This document shows positions 1-7,395 of a DNA stretch of 64,000 bases, one piece after another. The notes beneath the pieces are model-generated. The model saw nothing but the letters and a program-made list of their open reading frames with translations, made no database searches and was not told the DNA's origin. Origin of the DNA: Kushneria sinocarnis (GTDB lineage Bacteria > Pseudomonadota > Gammaproteobacteria > Pseudomonadales > Halomonadaceae); the NCBI RefSeq assembly GCF_003633775.1, contig NZ_RBIN01000001.1:372001-436000 (forward strand), read 5' to 3'. Each line of letters starts with the position of its first letter. The first letter of the stretch is position 1. The translations under genes were made by a program, and so were the position numbers.

Positions 1-2
1 TG

Positions 3-1592
3 ATGCACATCGTGATTGCGCCACGCTTCGGCAGTCGCGGCCTGCCCGAGTCGCTCTCGACCCTGCTGGCCGAGGCAGCCGGCGAGAGTCTCGAGGCACT
101 GGAAGGCGAGCGCTCGCGCTCGGCACAGGATCAGCGCTTCACGACCCTGCTGCAGCACTATCAGCAGTTCGAGAAACTCTGCGGGCTGACCCGGCGCGAA
201 ACGCGCCGCTATCGTCATGTCATTCCGGCGCTGGACCGCTTTGCCAGTGACGGCCTGGCGCTGATTACCGGCCTGCGTGAATTCGAGGAGGCGCTGCGCC
301 GCCTGCGCGCCCGCCCGGAAGGCGCGCGCTGGCTGGCCGGGCTGAGCGAGCAGGCCGCGCCGCTGCTGCGCGATATCCGCGACCGGCCGGCCGGTGAGCC
401 GCGCTCACGCGTGGCGCTGCCCGGGTTCGACTGGTCGCAGGCCGAGGCGGTGGAGGATGACCTGCGCATCGATGCCGAGCTGGTCCATCAGCGTCTCGGC
501 GAGGTGCTGGGGCTTTTGCAGCACGGCCGGCGGCTGCGCCATGCGCTGGAGCATCCGGACTCCTCGCTGGTGCAGAGCCTGCCCCGGGAGCGGCGCCCGC
601 GCAAGCCGCACAACGAGCACTTTGTGGCCCGCTATAACGCTCTGCGCGTCTTCATTGCCTTCGAACTGCTGGGTCTGTTCTGGATTCACAGCGGCTGGCA
701 GTCCGGCTATCTGGCCATGATGCTGCTGGGGGTGTTCACGGTGCTGTTTGCCAAGGCGCCCAATCCGGCGGCGATCGTCTATCAGTTCATGTGGGGCTCG
801 ATTGCTGCCGTTTTGCTCGGCGGTATCATCCTGTTTCTGATCCTGCCGGTGATCAACGGCTTTCCGCTGCTGGCGATCACCCTCGGCATCCCGGTCATGA
901 TCGCTACCCTGATCACGCCCTATCCGCGCTGGTCGCTGCTGGGGCTGGCGGGGGGGATCACCATGATGACGCTGCTCAATCTGCATACCACCTACAGTTT
1001 CACGCCGGTGCGCTACATCAACGGGGGGCTGGCGTCGATCATCGGCACCATCGTGACCATGATCACCTATTCGCTGTTTCGTCAGCGCACCCCCGATGAG
1101 CGCATCGCGACCCTGCTCGAGGCGTACTGGGCGGGCCTGGCGCGCATCGCCGGCACCCGGCGGCTGCCCAACCGGGCCCGGCTGGAAAGCCGGCTCTATG
1201 ACCGCCTCGGTCGACTGGTGGCGCTGGGTGGCAGCGAAGCACGGCTGCGCGAAGCGATCGATTTGCACGCCCTGGCGCTGTGCGTCTGGCGGCTGCGTCA
1301 CCTGCGCGAGGGGCTGGGCGAGCATCGTGCAGCGATCGAAACCTGGCTCAGACAGGTCAGCGCCCGACTGGAGCACGCCTCCCGGCATGATCCGGCACTG
1401 TGGCGCACACTCGCCGGCGAGGCCGAAACCTGGGCGGCCCGGCTGCATCATGAAACCCGGCTGCCGGTCGCCGTGATCGGTGAGCTGGTGATGCTGGCGC
1501 ATCTGATGCGCAATGCCCCCGGCACCCAGCTGGAGGCCGACAGCCGGCGCGCCGTGACTGCGCGGCAGGCACCGGCCGGAGGGGAGGGGTAA
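3..1592 (+). CDS. FUSC-family inner-membrane efflux protein (5' end outside window)
   Basis: Probable aromatic acid or drug efflux permease of the AaeB/FUSC (fusaric acid resistance) family. The visible 529 residues hold a soluble segment (about 1-215), a cluster of hydrophobic helices (about 215-355, including GLFWIHSGWQSGYLAMMLLG) and a helical soluble C-terminus. Family members are usually near 650-700 residues with two membrane blocks. The N-terminal block is missing here and the frame is open to the window edge, so the first in-frame ATG is probably not the true start. The stop overlaps the next start (TAATG). The adjoining DUF1656 and HlyD genes make the efflux role fairly secure; the substrate is unknown. 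Confidence 0.85.
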   Translation: MHIVIAPRFGSRGLPESLSTLLAEAAGESLEALEGERSRSAQDQRFTTLLQHYQQFEKLCGLTRRETRRYRHVIPALDRFASDGLALITGLREFEEALRRLRARPEGARWLAGLSEQAAPLLRDIRDRPAGEPRSRVALPGFDWSQAEAVEDDLRIDAELVHQRLGEVLGLLQHGRRLRHALEHPDSSLVQSLPRERRPRKPHNEHFVARYNALRVFIAFELLGLFWIHSGWQSGYLAMMLLGVFTVLFAKAPNPAAIVYQFMWGSIAAVLLGGIILFLILPVINGFPLLAITLGIPVMIATLITPYPRWSLLGLAGGITMMTLLNLHTTYSFTPVRYINGGLASIIGTIVTMITYSLFRQRTPDERIATLLEAYWAGLARIAGTRRLPNRARLESRLYDRLGRLVALGGSEARLREAIDLHALALCVWRLRHLREGLGEHRAAIETWLRQVSARLEHASRHDPALWRTLAGEAETWAARLHHETRLPVAVIGELVMLAHLMRNAPGTQLEADSRRAVTARQAPAGGEG

Positions 1593-1819
1593 TGTTCGAC
1601 GAATGGGCCTTTCTGGGCTTTCTGGTCCCGCCGCTGACGGTGCCGGTATTCGTGGCGCTGGGACTCTATCTGCTGACCAAGCGGGTGATCGTGCGGCTGG
1701 GGCTGTATCGCTGGTTCTGGCATCCCGCGCTGCTCGATGTCGCCCTGTACATTCTGCTGCTGTGGGCGGTGCTGAAGCTCTCCGGTGCGCTGCCCATTGC
1801 CGGCCTGACCGAAGGATAA
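1592..1819 (+). CDS. DUF1656 small membrane protein (AaeX-like)
   Basis: A 75-residue protein with two hydrophobic segments (about residues 7-27 and 45-65). Its size, its FDEWAFLGFLVPPL opening and its position match DUF1656/AaeX proteins, which accompany FUSC permeases and HlyD adaptors. The ATG overlaps the upstream stop and is preceded by GGAGGGGAGG, a strong ribosome site. It is probably an inner-membrane accessory of the efflux pump; its biochemical role in the family is not established. Confidence 0.85.
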   Translation: MFDEWAFLGFLVPPLTVPVFVALGLYLLTKRVIVRLGLYRWFWHPALLDVALYILLLWAVLKLSGALPIAGLTEG

Positions 1820-1823
1820 GCCG

Positions 1824-2780
1824 ATGGCACTGACTCTCAAGCCGCGCCGTGTGGTGCGCATCGTTCTGACCGTGCTCATCGTGCTGGCGGCCCTGCTGGC
1901 AGTGCGCGCGATCTGGAATCACTACATGCACGATCCCTGGACCCGTGACGGACGGATCCGCGCCGATATCGTCAATCTGAGCACCGACGTCTCCGGCCTG
2001 GTGGGCAGCATCAATGTCGAGGACAACCACTTCGTTCACCAGGGTGAGGTACTGTTCACCATTGACCGGCAGCGCTATCAGCTGGCGCTGGACCAGGCAC
2101 AGGCCAATCTCGAACAGCTCGAGCAGGAGCGTGACGAGGCGAAGACCAACTACGAGCGCCGGCGCCGGCTGCAGAACTATGTCTCCGCCGAGGATCGCCA
2201 GAATGCCCGCTTTACCATGCTGGCCGATGAGGCCGCGGTGCGGCAGGCGAAGGTCCGGGTGCGCCAGGCAAAGCTCGATCTCGAACGCTCGACGGTCGAG
2301 GCGCCGGTGGATGGCTATGTCACCAACCAGAACCTGCGGGTCGGCGAGTACGTCAATGCCGGCAGCAACGCCATGACCCTGGTCGATGCCCACAGCTTCT
2401 ATGCGCTGGGGTACTTCGAGGAGACCAAGCTTGCGAAGGTGCATGTCGGGGCGCCGGCCCGGATCCAGCTGCTCTCCAGCGACCGGCCGATCCGTGGCCA
2501 TGTGGAGAGCTATGCCCACGGCATCACCGACAGCAGCCTGAGCAGTCAGTCCGGCAATCAGTCGGGCGGGCTGGCCTCGGTCAACGCCTCATTCGACTGG
2601 GTGCGGCTCTCCCAGCGCATTCCGGTGCGCATTGCGCTGGATCGGGTGCCCGATGACGTCAAGCTCTCCGCCGGGCTGACCGCCACCATCTACCTCGATG
2701 CCGGCGCCGCGGCCCGCAATGATCTCCCGGACTGGCTCAAGCCGCTGCGACACTGGTGGGAGCAGCTGGTCAGCATCTGA
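1824..2780 (+). CDS. HlyD/EmrA-type periplasmic adaptor of the efflux pump
   Basis: Membrane-fusion (adaptor) subunit, 318 residues. An N-terminal membrane anchor (about 10-32) is followed by the biotinyl-lipoyl half (DVSGLVGSINVEDNHFVHQG), a coiled-coil hairpin (about 85-150), the second lipoyl half (VEAPVDGYVTNQNLRVGEYV) and a beta-barrel. The start lies 4 bases after the DUF1656 gene. It would link the FUSC permease to an outer-membrane channel, which is not encoded here. The gene ends the operon; a weak hairpin (GCCTG-ATCGAA-CAGGC, 2781-2796) follows the stop. Confidence 0.88.
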   Translation: MALTLKPRRVVRIVLTVLIVLAALLAVRAIWNHYMHDPWTRDGRIRADIVNLSTDVSGLVGSINVEDNHFVHQGEVLFTIDRQRYQLALDQAQANLEQLEQERDEAKTNYERRRRLQNYVSAEDRQNARFTMLADEAAVRQAKVRVRQAKLDLERSTVEAPVDGYVTNQNLRVGEYVNAGSNAMTLVDAHSFYALGYFEETKLAKVHVGAPARIQLLSSDRPIRGHVESYAHGITDSSLSSQSGNQSGGLASVNASFDWVRLSQRIPVRIALDRVPDDVKLSAGLTATIYLDAGAAARNDLPDWLKPLRHWWEQLVSI

Positions 2781-2974
2781 GCCTGATCGAACAGGCCAGT
2801 ACCGGGGGGCGCTTTCGCAGGAGGCCGGGAACCGCGTGCGCGCGGCCGGCCCGGGGAGCGCCGGAGGCCATGCCGATATGAAAGGTCGCCGCCGCTGCCG
2901 GATAAAAGCGGTGGCGGGCCCCGGCGGCCATGGACGAGAAGCCGCAGTGCCGGGCTGTCCTCGCTGATGAGCGG

Positions 2975-3181
2975 CTATTCCCGGGGCGCGCCATCGGCAG
3001 GGTACAGCACGCTCCTGTAGGCCGGTTTTCGTTCGAAAGCGGAAGCGCCGGTCTTCGCGGTTTCCTGTTCGGTGAAGGACTTCCTGACGTAACTGTCACT
3101 GTTCGAGGATGCCCTGATAGCCCCCAGCAGAAAAAGAAGAACCGGGATGACAAGTGCCAGATAGATCACAAGCGCGGTCAA
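2975..3181 (-). CDS. possible small membrane protein (unrecognised)
   Basis: A 68-codon frame starting at TTG 3181 with an AGGGA ribosome-site candidate 8 bases upstream. The product would have one strong N-terminal membrane segment (ALVIYLALVIPVLLFLLGAI) and a charged, Ser/Glu-rich tail of about 45 residues ending at TAG. The reading frame continues upstream to an ATG at 3337, but that extension is basic, low in complexity and unlike a protein. I do not recognise a family. The clear hydrophobic/polar division is the main argument for a real gene. Confidence 0.4.
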   Translation of the reverse strand: MTALVIYLALVIPVLLFLLGAIRASSNSDSYVRKSFTEQETAKTGASAFERKPAYRSVLYPADGAPRE

Positions 3182-3786
3182 TGCAATATTCCCTGGTTTT
3201 TGAGTTGATGAAGAAATGCATTGCAGTCTGAATTTTCGCTTTTTCTGAAACTTAAAATAACATCCTGACTGGCGGTGATTATGCTGTTTCGGCTTTAACG
3301 TTGAGATTGGTAACATCGTATTATTCCTTGTGGTCAAGGTGTTATTTCCGATCTGGTTGAAGTTCCCACCTCTCTGCCGAAGGTCTGGTACTCATCGAGT
3401 ATCGAGGTCTAATAGTTCGGCACCTCTCATGTTCCTGTTCCCGATTTCTACGAAGCCATTCTCCGGCTTTATGCTTTGGTCGAATGTCCGCAAGTTCGAT
3501 CTGCGCGGCAGGGATATGCCAATTGTGCTTTTCATTAAAGCCCCTCTTTTTTGTCATGCCATGGATGTTTACCTTTTAAAAGGTCGTGTTACTTCGCGTG
3601 AACCCGCCCAGGAAACGATCGGCTTGCACGGGCAAGAAAGGGCAGGTGGTTGATCTGTCCGTTCCGTGACACCAGGGGATTTACCGGCCGTGTCCTTCCG
3701 AATCCGACAGGTTTGCGGGCTCCGGACAGTAGCGTACAAAAATCCGAACAAGGTCCCGGTCAGGGGGCATCCCGGGGAAGGATATA
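3182..3786. other. AT-richer intergenic region upstream of the sugar transferase
   Basis: About 600 bases with clearly lower GC than the flanks. I see no convincing gene: short frames on both strands lack recognisable domains or ribosome sites. It presumably carries the promoter and leader of the sugar transferase gene, whose start has a good site (GGAAGGATATA-ATG). Low GC beside an exopolysaccharide gene is common in laterally acquired loci. Confidence 0.5.
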
Positions 3787-5064
3787 ATGCAAACGACCTT
3801 TCAATCAGACCATGGCAGACTTCGCCACTCCCGCTGGTACGAACGGATACTGCTGAGTTTTCGTACCAATCTCGTGCTGGGATTTCTGCTGACCACGATC
3901 CTGCCTGCCCTGTGGGAATGGGGGTGGCACTGGCATAACCGGTCGGCCATGATCACCATGGTGGCCAGCGGGATTGCCTATCTGATCGCGATCAGCGCGG
4001 TGCATGCCATTTCCCGCTTTCCCGGGACACGTGCCTTGGTTTACATCCTGCCGTTCATGACGGTTGCCTATCTTGTGATGGGTGTGCTGCTGCAAGCCTG
4101 TCAGCTCGCCTTTTCTGCTGAAACAATGGTCATTTCATATGTCATTTCGCTCTGTGCGGCCGGTGCCGGTTACCTGGTAGCGGCCCGTTATCGCATCCGC
4201 AAGATTGCAGTGGTACCGATGGGTCAGGTGGGTGATTTCTGCCAGCAGCACGCCGTGGACTGGCGCTGGCTGCAGCAGCCCGATCTGAAGGATATGCGTG
4301 TTGACGGGGTGGTTGCCGATCTGAAAAGTGAGATGAGTCCCGAGTGGCAGCGTTTTCTGGCAGATTGCATGATCCGGCGTATTCCCGTTCATGACGCACA
4401 GCGTTTTCATGAGGAGCTGACCGGGAAGGTAGGGCTCGAGCATGTTTACCAGAACAGATACGGTTTGCTGGTGACCAACGGCAATTATGAAATTGCCAAG
4501 AGAGCGGTCGATTTCATCGTGGCACTGAGCATGCTGCCCCTGATACTGCCGGTCATTGGCATGGCGGCTGTATTGATCAGGCGTGACGATCCCGGTCCCG
4601 TGTTCTTCAGACAGCAAAGGGCAGGGTTCCAGGGACGGGAGTTCGATGTTTACAAATTGCGCAGCATGTATGTCGATCCCGGGAATCAGACGCCTACTGC
4701 CGATGGAGAAGATCCCAGGATTACGCGAATCGGCAGGAAGCTGCGCAAGTATCGCATTGATGAGCTGCCGCAGCTGTTCAATGTCCTGAAAGGCGATATG
4801 AGCCTGATCGGTCCGCGCCCCGAAACGCCTTCATTGACGGAGGCGTATGAAAGGGATATTCCGTTTTTCCGCTATCGCCATGTAGTGCGACCGGGCATTA
4901 CCGGGTGGGCTCAGATAGAGCAGGGGTATGTGTCTGAAGTGGAGGGATCAAAGCGCAAGCTTGAATATGATTTCTACTACATCAAGAACTTCTCCTTCCG
5001 GATTGATATTCTGATCCTTGTGCGCACCATAAGGACGGTATTTACCGGATCGGGAGCCCGTTAG
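3787..5064 (+). CDS. exopolysaccharide priming sugar transferase
   Basis: Polyprenyl-phosphate hexose-1-phosphate transferase of the bacterial sugar-transferase (WcaJ/PssY) family, 425 residues. Four hydrophobic helices (about 25-140) are followed by a linker and the catalytic domain from about 235. That domain begins with the re-entrant hydrophobic segment KRAVDFIVALSMLPLILPVI and carries the motifs KLRKYRIDELPQLFNVLKGD, SLIGPRPE and RPGITGWAQIEQGY. It would load the first sugar phosphate onto undecaprenyl phosphate at the inner membrane. No glycosyltransferases, flippase or polymerase lie nearby, so it stands alone here. Codon use is somewhat AT-richer than that of its neighbours. Confidence 0.92.
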   Translation: MQTTFQSDHGRLRHSRWYERILLSFRTNLVLGFLLTTILPALWEWGWHWHNRSAMITMVASGIAYLIAISAVHAISRFPGTRALVYILPFMTVAYLVMGVLLQACQLAFSAETMVISYVISLCAAGAGYLVAARYRIRKIAVVPMGQVGDFCQQHAVDWRWLQQPDLKDMRVDGVVADLKSEMSPEWQRFLADCMIRRIPVHDAQRFHEELTGKVGLEHVYQNRYGLLVTNGNYEIAKRAVDFIVALSMLPLILPVIGMAAVLIRRDDPGPVFFRQQRAGFQGREFDVYKLRSMYVDPGNQTPTADGEDPRITRIGRKLRKYRIDELPQLFNVLKGDMSLIGPRPETPSLTEAYERDIPFFRYRHVVRPGITGWAQIEQGYVSEVEGSKRKLEYDFYYIKNFSFRIDILILVRTIRTVFTGSGAR

Positions 5065-5084
5065 TCGGTAGTCGTGGCCCGTGA

Positions 5085-5204
5085 ATCCCCTGGCCTGGCT
5101 GGCGCCATGCTGCCGGCAAGGCCCCTGCTGCAGCTGCCCGCTTTATCGAGGTGCTGCGTGAGGTGGTCGGTGAGAATCGGTCACTGCTGCCCGGGCCGGA
5201 GTAG
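5085..5204 (+). pseudogene. possible LysR-regulator C-terminal remnant
   Basis: A short open frame with no start, reading AAAARFIEVLREVVGENRSL before TAG. It resembles the last helix of LysR-family regulators (pattern P-x-A-R-x-F-I-E-x-L-R-E). It overlaps the 3' end of the glycosylase gene on the other strand by about 24 bases. Similarity is judged by eye over some 25 residues only, so this is tentative. Confidence 0.22.
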
Positions 5205-5786
5205 AAAGCGCCAGGGGGCATCGCGATCAACCGGATCGGCGTAGTCGATGCCGACCCGCGGGCCGGTGCGGATCTCGCCGGCGGCCGCGGGGGTGCCGGC
5301 GGCGAACCACAGCCCCCGGCCGCTGCAGAGATCGGCGCGATTGAAGGCGGCCCGGGTGATGCCCAGCGCCTGCGAGAGCTTGCCCGGCCCGTTGCCCAGC
5401 TCGCGGCCGGCGCGGCCATTGCGCCGGGCGACCATCGCGGCCTTGCCATGGACGGGCACGATGGCGCGCAGCAGCACCGCGCCTGGCAGGCCATCGCACT
5501 CGGTGACCACGTTGAGCAGCTCATGCAGCCCGTAGACCAGGTAGACATAGGCGTGGCCCGGCGGGCCATAGAGTACCTCGTTGCGCGGGGTGCGGCCCCG
5601 GGCGACGTGACAGGCGCTGTCGCGTTCGTCGCCGTAGGCCTCGGTCTCGACGATCCGGGCGATCAGTATGCCCTCGGCGCTGTCGTGGACCAGTTCGCGC
5701 CCCAGCAGCTCGCGGGCCACCGTACGCGAATCGCGGGCAAAGAAGCTGCGCGGCAGCGGTGACGGGGGAAACTCGGGGTCGGGCAT
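5181..5786 (-). CDS. mpg: DNA-3-methyladenine glycosylase (AAG/Mpg family), copy 1
   Basis: Base-excision repair enzyme that flips and removes alkylated purines. The 201 residues span the whole AAG fold. By comparison with human AAG, VETEAY carries the catalytic Glu and pocket Tyr, the pocket His is in SACHVARG, TPRN follows, YVYLVYG carries the pocket and intercalating-side Tyr residues, and the Asn is in LLNVV. The C-terminal GPRVGIDYADPVDRDAPWRF is well conserved. It lies downstream of copy 2 on the same strand, 26 bases apart, probably in one transcript with it and the solute-binding protein gene. Confidence 0.93.
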   Translation of the reverse strand: MPDPEFPPSPLPRSFFARDSRTVARELLGRELVHDSAEGILIARIVETEAYGDERDSACHVARGRTPRNEVLYGPPGHAYVYLVYGLHELLNVVTECDGLPGAVLLRAIVPVHGKAAMVARRNGRAGRELGNGPGKLSQALGITRAAFNRADLCSGRGLWFAAGTPAAAGEIRTGPRVGIDYADPVDRDAPWRFLLRPGQQ

Positions 5787-5812
5787 GCAGGGCTCCCTCG
5801 GGTGAATCGTGT

Positions 5813-6397
5813 TCAGCGCAGCATGAGCCGAAAGCGGCGCGGGGCATCGCGATCGACCGGATCGGCGTAGTCGATGCCGATGCGCGGCCCGGTGGTCACG
5901 GCACTGTCGGGCACCGCGTCGCCGGCCGCGAAGAAGAGCGCGCTGCGGCCGTAAAGCCCGGTTCGGTCGAAATGCGCGCGGGCGATGGCCATCGCCCGGG
6001 TCAGCTTGCCGGGGCCGTTGGCCAGCTCGCGTCCGCTGCGTCCATTGCGATGCGCCACCATCAGGGCCTCACCCGCCAGCGGGGTCACCGCGCGAATCAG
6101 GACCGCTCCCGGAGTGCCCTCCGCCGCGGCCACTACATTGAGCAGGGTGTGGCCGTACACGCAGTAGAGATGCCCCACCCCCGGCGGGCCGTGAATGGTG
6201 GCATGACGCCGGCGGCTACCCCGGGCAGCGTAGCAGGCGCTGTCGGCATCGGTACCGTAGGCCTCGGTTTCGACGATCCGAGCCGCCATTCGGCCGTCGG
6301 GGCTGTCATGCACCAGCTGGCAGCCCAGCAGCTCGCGCGCAACCTGGTCGGGGTCGCGGTTGAAGAAGGCGGGCCCGAGCGGGCGTTCTGTGGTCAT
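5813..6397 (-). CDS. mpg: DNA-3-methyladenine glycosylase (AAG/Mpg family), copy 2
   Basis: A second AAG-fold glycosylase of 194 residues, homologous to copy 1 but different around the pocket. The catalytic Glu is kept (VETEAY). The position of the pocket His carries Tyr (SACYAARG), TPRN is replaced by RRRH, and the loop after the pocket Tyr reads YGHTLLNVV, one residue shorter. As I recall it, that loop resembles the Bacillus subtilis enzyme. The C-terminus GPRIGIDYADPVDRDAP is nearly identical to copy 1. The ATG overlaps the stop of the solute-binding protein gene (ATGA), so translation is coupled. Substrate range probably differs from copy 1. Confidence 0.88.
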   Translation of the reverse strand: MTTERPLGPAFFNRDPDQVARELLGCQLVHDSPDGRMAARIVETEAYGTDADSACYAARGSRRRHATIHGPPGVGHLYCVYGHTLLNVVAAAEGTPGAVLIRAVTPLAGEALMVAHRNGRSGRELANGPGKLTRAMAIARAHFDRTGLYGRSALFFAAGDAVPDSAVTTGPRIGIDYADPVDRDAPRRFRLMLR

Positions 6398-7224
6398 GGT
6401 GCCTGCTTCCCTGCTCCGGTGCCCGGCTGCGGGCGTGACGGCGGCGGTGTCGAGAGATCGTAGTCGAAGTAGCGGTGCATCAGCCTGTCGAAGGTGCCGT
6501 CAGCGTAGATGTCCCGGATGGCCTGGTTGAATTTCACCGCCAGCCCCCGGTCGCGCGGGCGAAAGGCCATCGCGGCTCCGCGGCCGAAGATCGAGGTGGG
6601 CTCCCTGATGGCGGGGCCGAGCTGCCTGAAGGGGGCATCATCGCCGCGGAAATCGATATTCTCCAGGGCGATCGGCATGTCCTCGAAGACCAGATCGAGC
6701 TGGCCGGCCCTGAGCGCGTTGTCGACCGCCTCGGAAGAATCGTAGCGCCGGATTTCGAGCACATCGCCGTACCATTCGGTGACGTAGGCATCGCGGGTCG
6801 AGTCGCGCTGCACGCCTGCGGTCAGATCCTGCAGCGAGGCCCGGTCGGCCAGTTCGATATCGCGCTCACGCGGGATGAGCCACACGCTCGGCGTACTGTA
6901 GTAGGGGATCGAGAACAGCACCTGCCGCTCGCGCTCGGGGGTGATCGCCATCGATGAGAGAATGGCATCATACTTGCGTGCTTCAAGTCCCGGAATGATG
7001 CCGTTCCAGGCCTGTTCGATCCACTGGCAGTCGAACCCGGCGCGCCGGCACAGGGCGTTGCCGAGATCGATTTCAAACCCCGTCAGCCCGCCGGTCGGTG
7101 TCCGCTCGACAAAGGGTCTGTAGGGCACATCGATGGCGAGGCGCAGGGTGTCGGCGGCGTGCGCCAGGGTGGCGCTGGCGCAGAGCGCTCCGGCGAGCAG
7201 GATGGCGGCATGGAAGCGTTTCAT
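6394..7224 (-). CDS. family 3 extracellular solute-binding protein (amino-acid type)
   Basis: Periplasmic binding protein, 276 residues. The signal peptide is MKRFHAAILLAGALCASATL with cleavage after AHA. The SBP_bac_3 fold follows: RLAIDVPYRPFVERTPTGGL, GFEIDLGNALCRR, YDAILSSMAITPERERQVLF, and a Pro/Ser-rich tail. I chose ATG 7224 because it has AAGGATT upstream and begins a signal peptide; the frame stays open further upstream but is not protein-like. No permease or ATPase is adjacent, so it is an orphan ABC component or a sensor-type binding protein. The ligand is unknown, probably a polar amino acid. Its stop overlaps the glycosylase copy 2 start. Confidence 0.85.
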   Translation of the reverse strand: MKRFHAAILLAGALCASATLAHAADTLRLAIDVPYRPFVERTPTGGLTGFEIDLGNALCRRAGFDCQWIEQAWNGIIPGLEARKYDAILSSMAITPERERQVLFSIPYYSTPSVWLIPRERDIELADRASLQDLTAGVQRDSTRDAYVTEWYGDVLEIRRYDSSEAVDNALRAGQLDLVFEDMPIALENIDFRGDDAPFRQLGPAIREPTSIFGRGAAMAFRPRDRGLAVKFNQAIRDIYADGTFDRLMHRYFDYDLSTPPPSRPQPGTGAGKQAP

Positions 7225-7395
7225 CGGGAATCCTTGTTGTGTGGTTGAAACGGCCCGCGGCGCATGCTCGCTGTGAAACGAGCGCAGCGGCCATCCTCGC
7301 CCGGGTCTGCCCTTTTTGCCAGCGCCCCGGCAGTGGCCGCCGCCGGTTTCGTGAAGCGTGGCGGGATGCTGTAGCATGTCCGCCATGAGAGGCGA

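Noticed and set aside
405-2519. A 704-codon minus-strand frame across the efflux operon
   Set aside because: Shadow of high-GC codon bias. The plus-strand frames carry recognisable FUSC, DUF1656 and HlyD domains.
3330-3653. A 107-codon plus-strand frame in the AT-rich gap
   Set aside because: No ribosome site, no recognisable domain, and irregular composition.
7225-7395. Cobalamin riboswitch before cobG or the solute-binding protein gene
   Set aside because: A GCCACTG string occurs on the minus strand, but the other conserved B12-riboswitch elements are absent.
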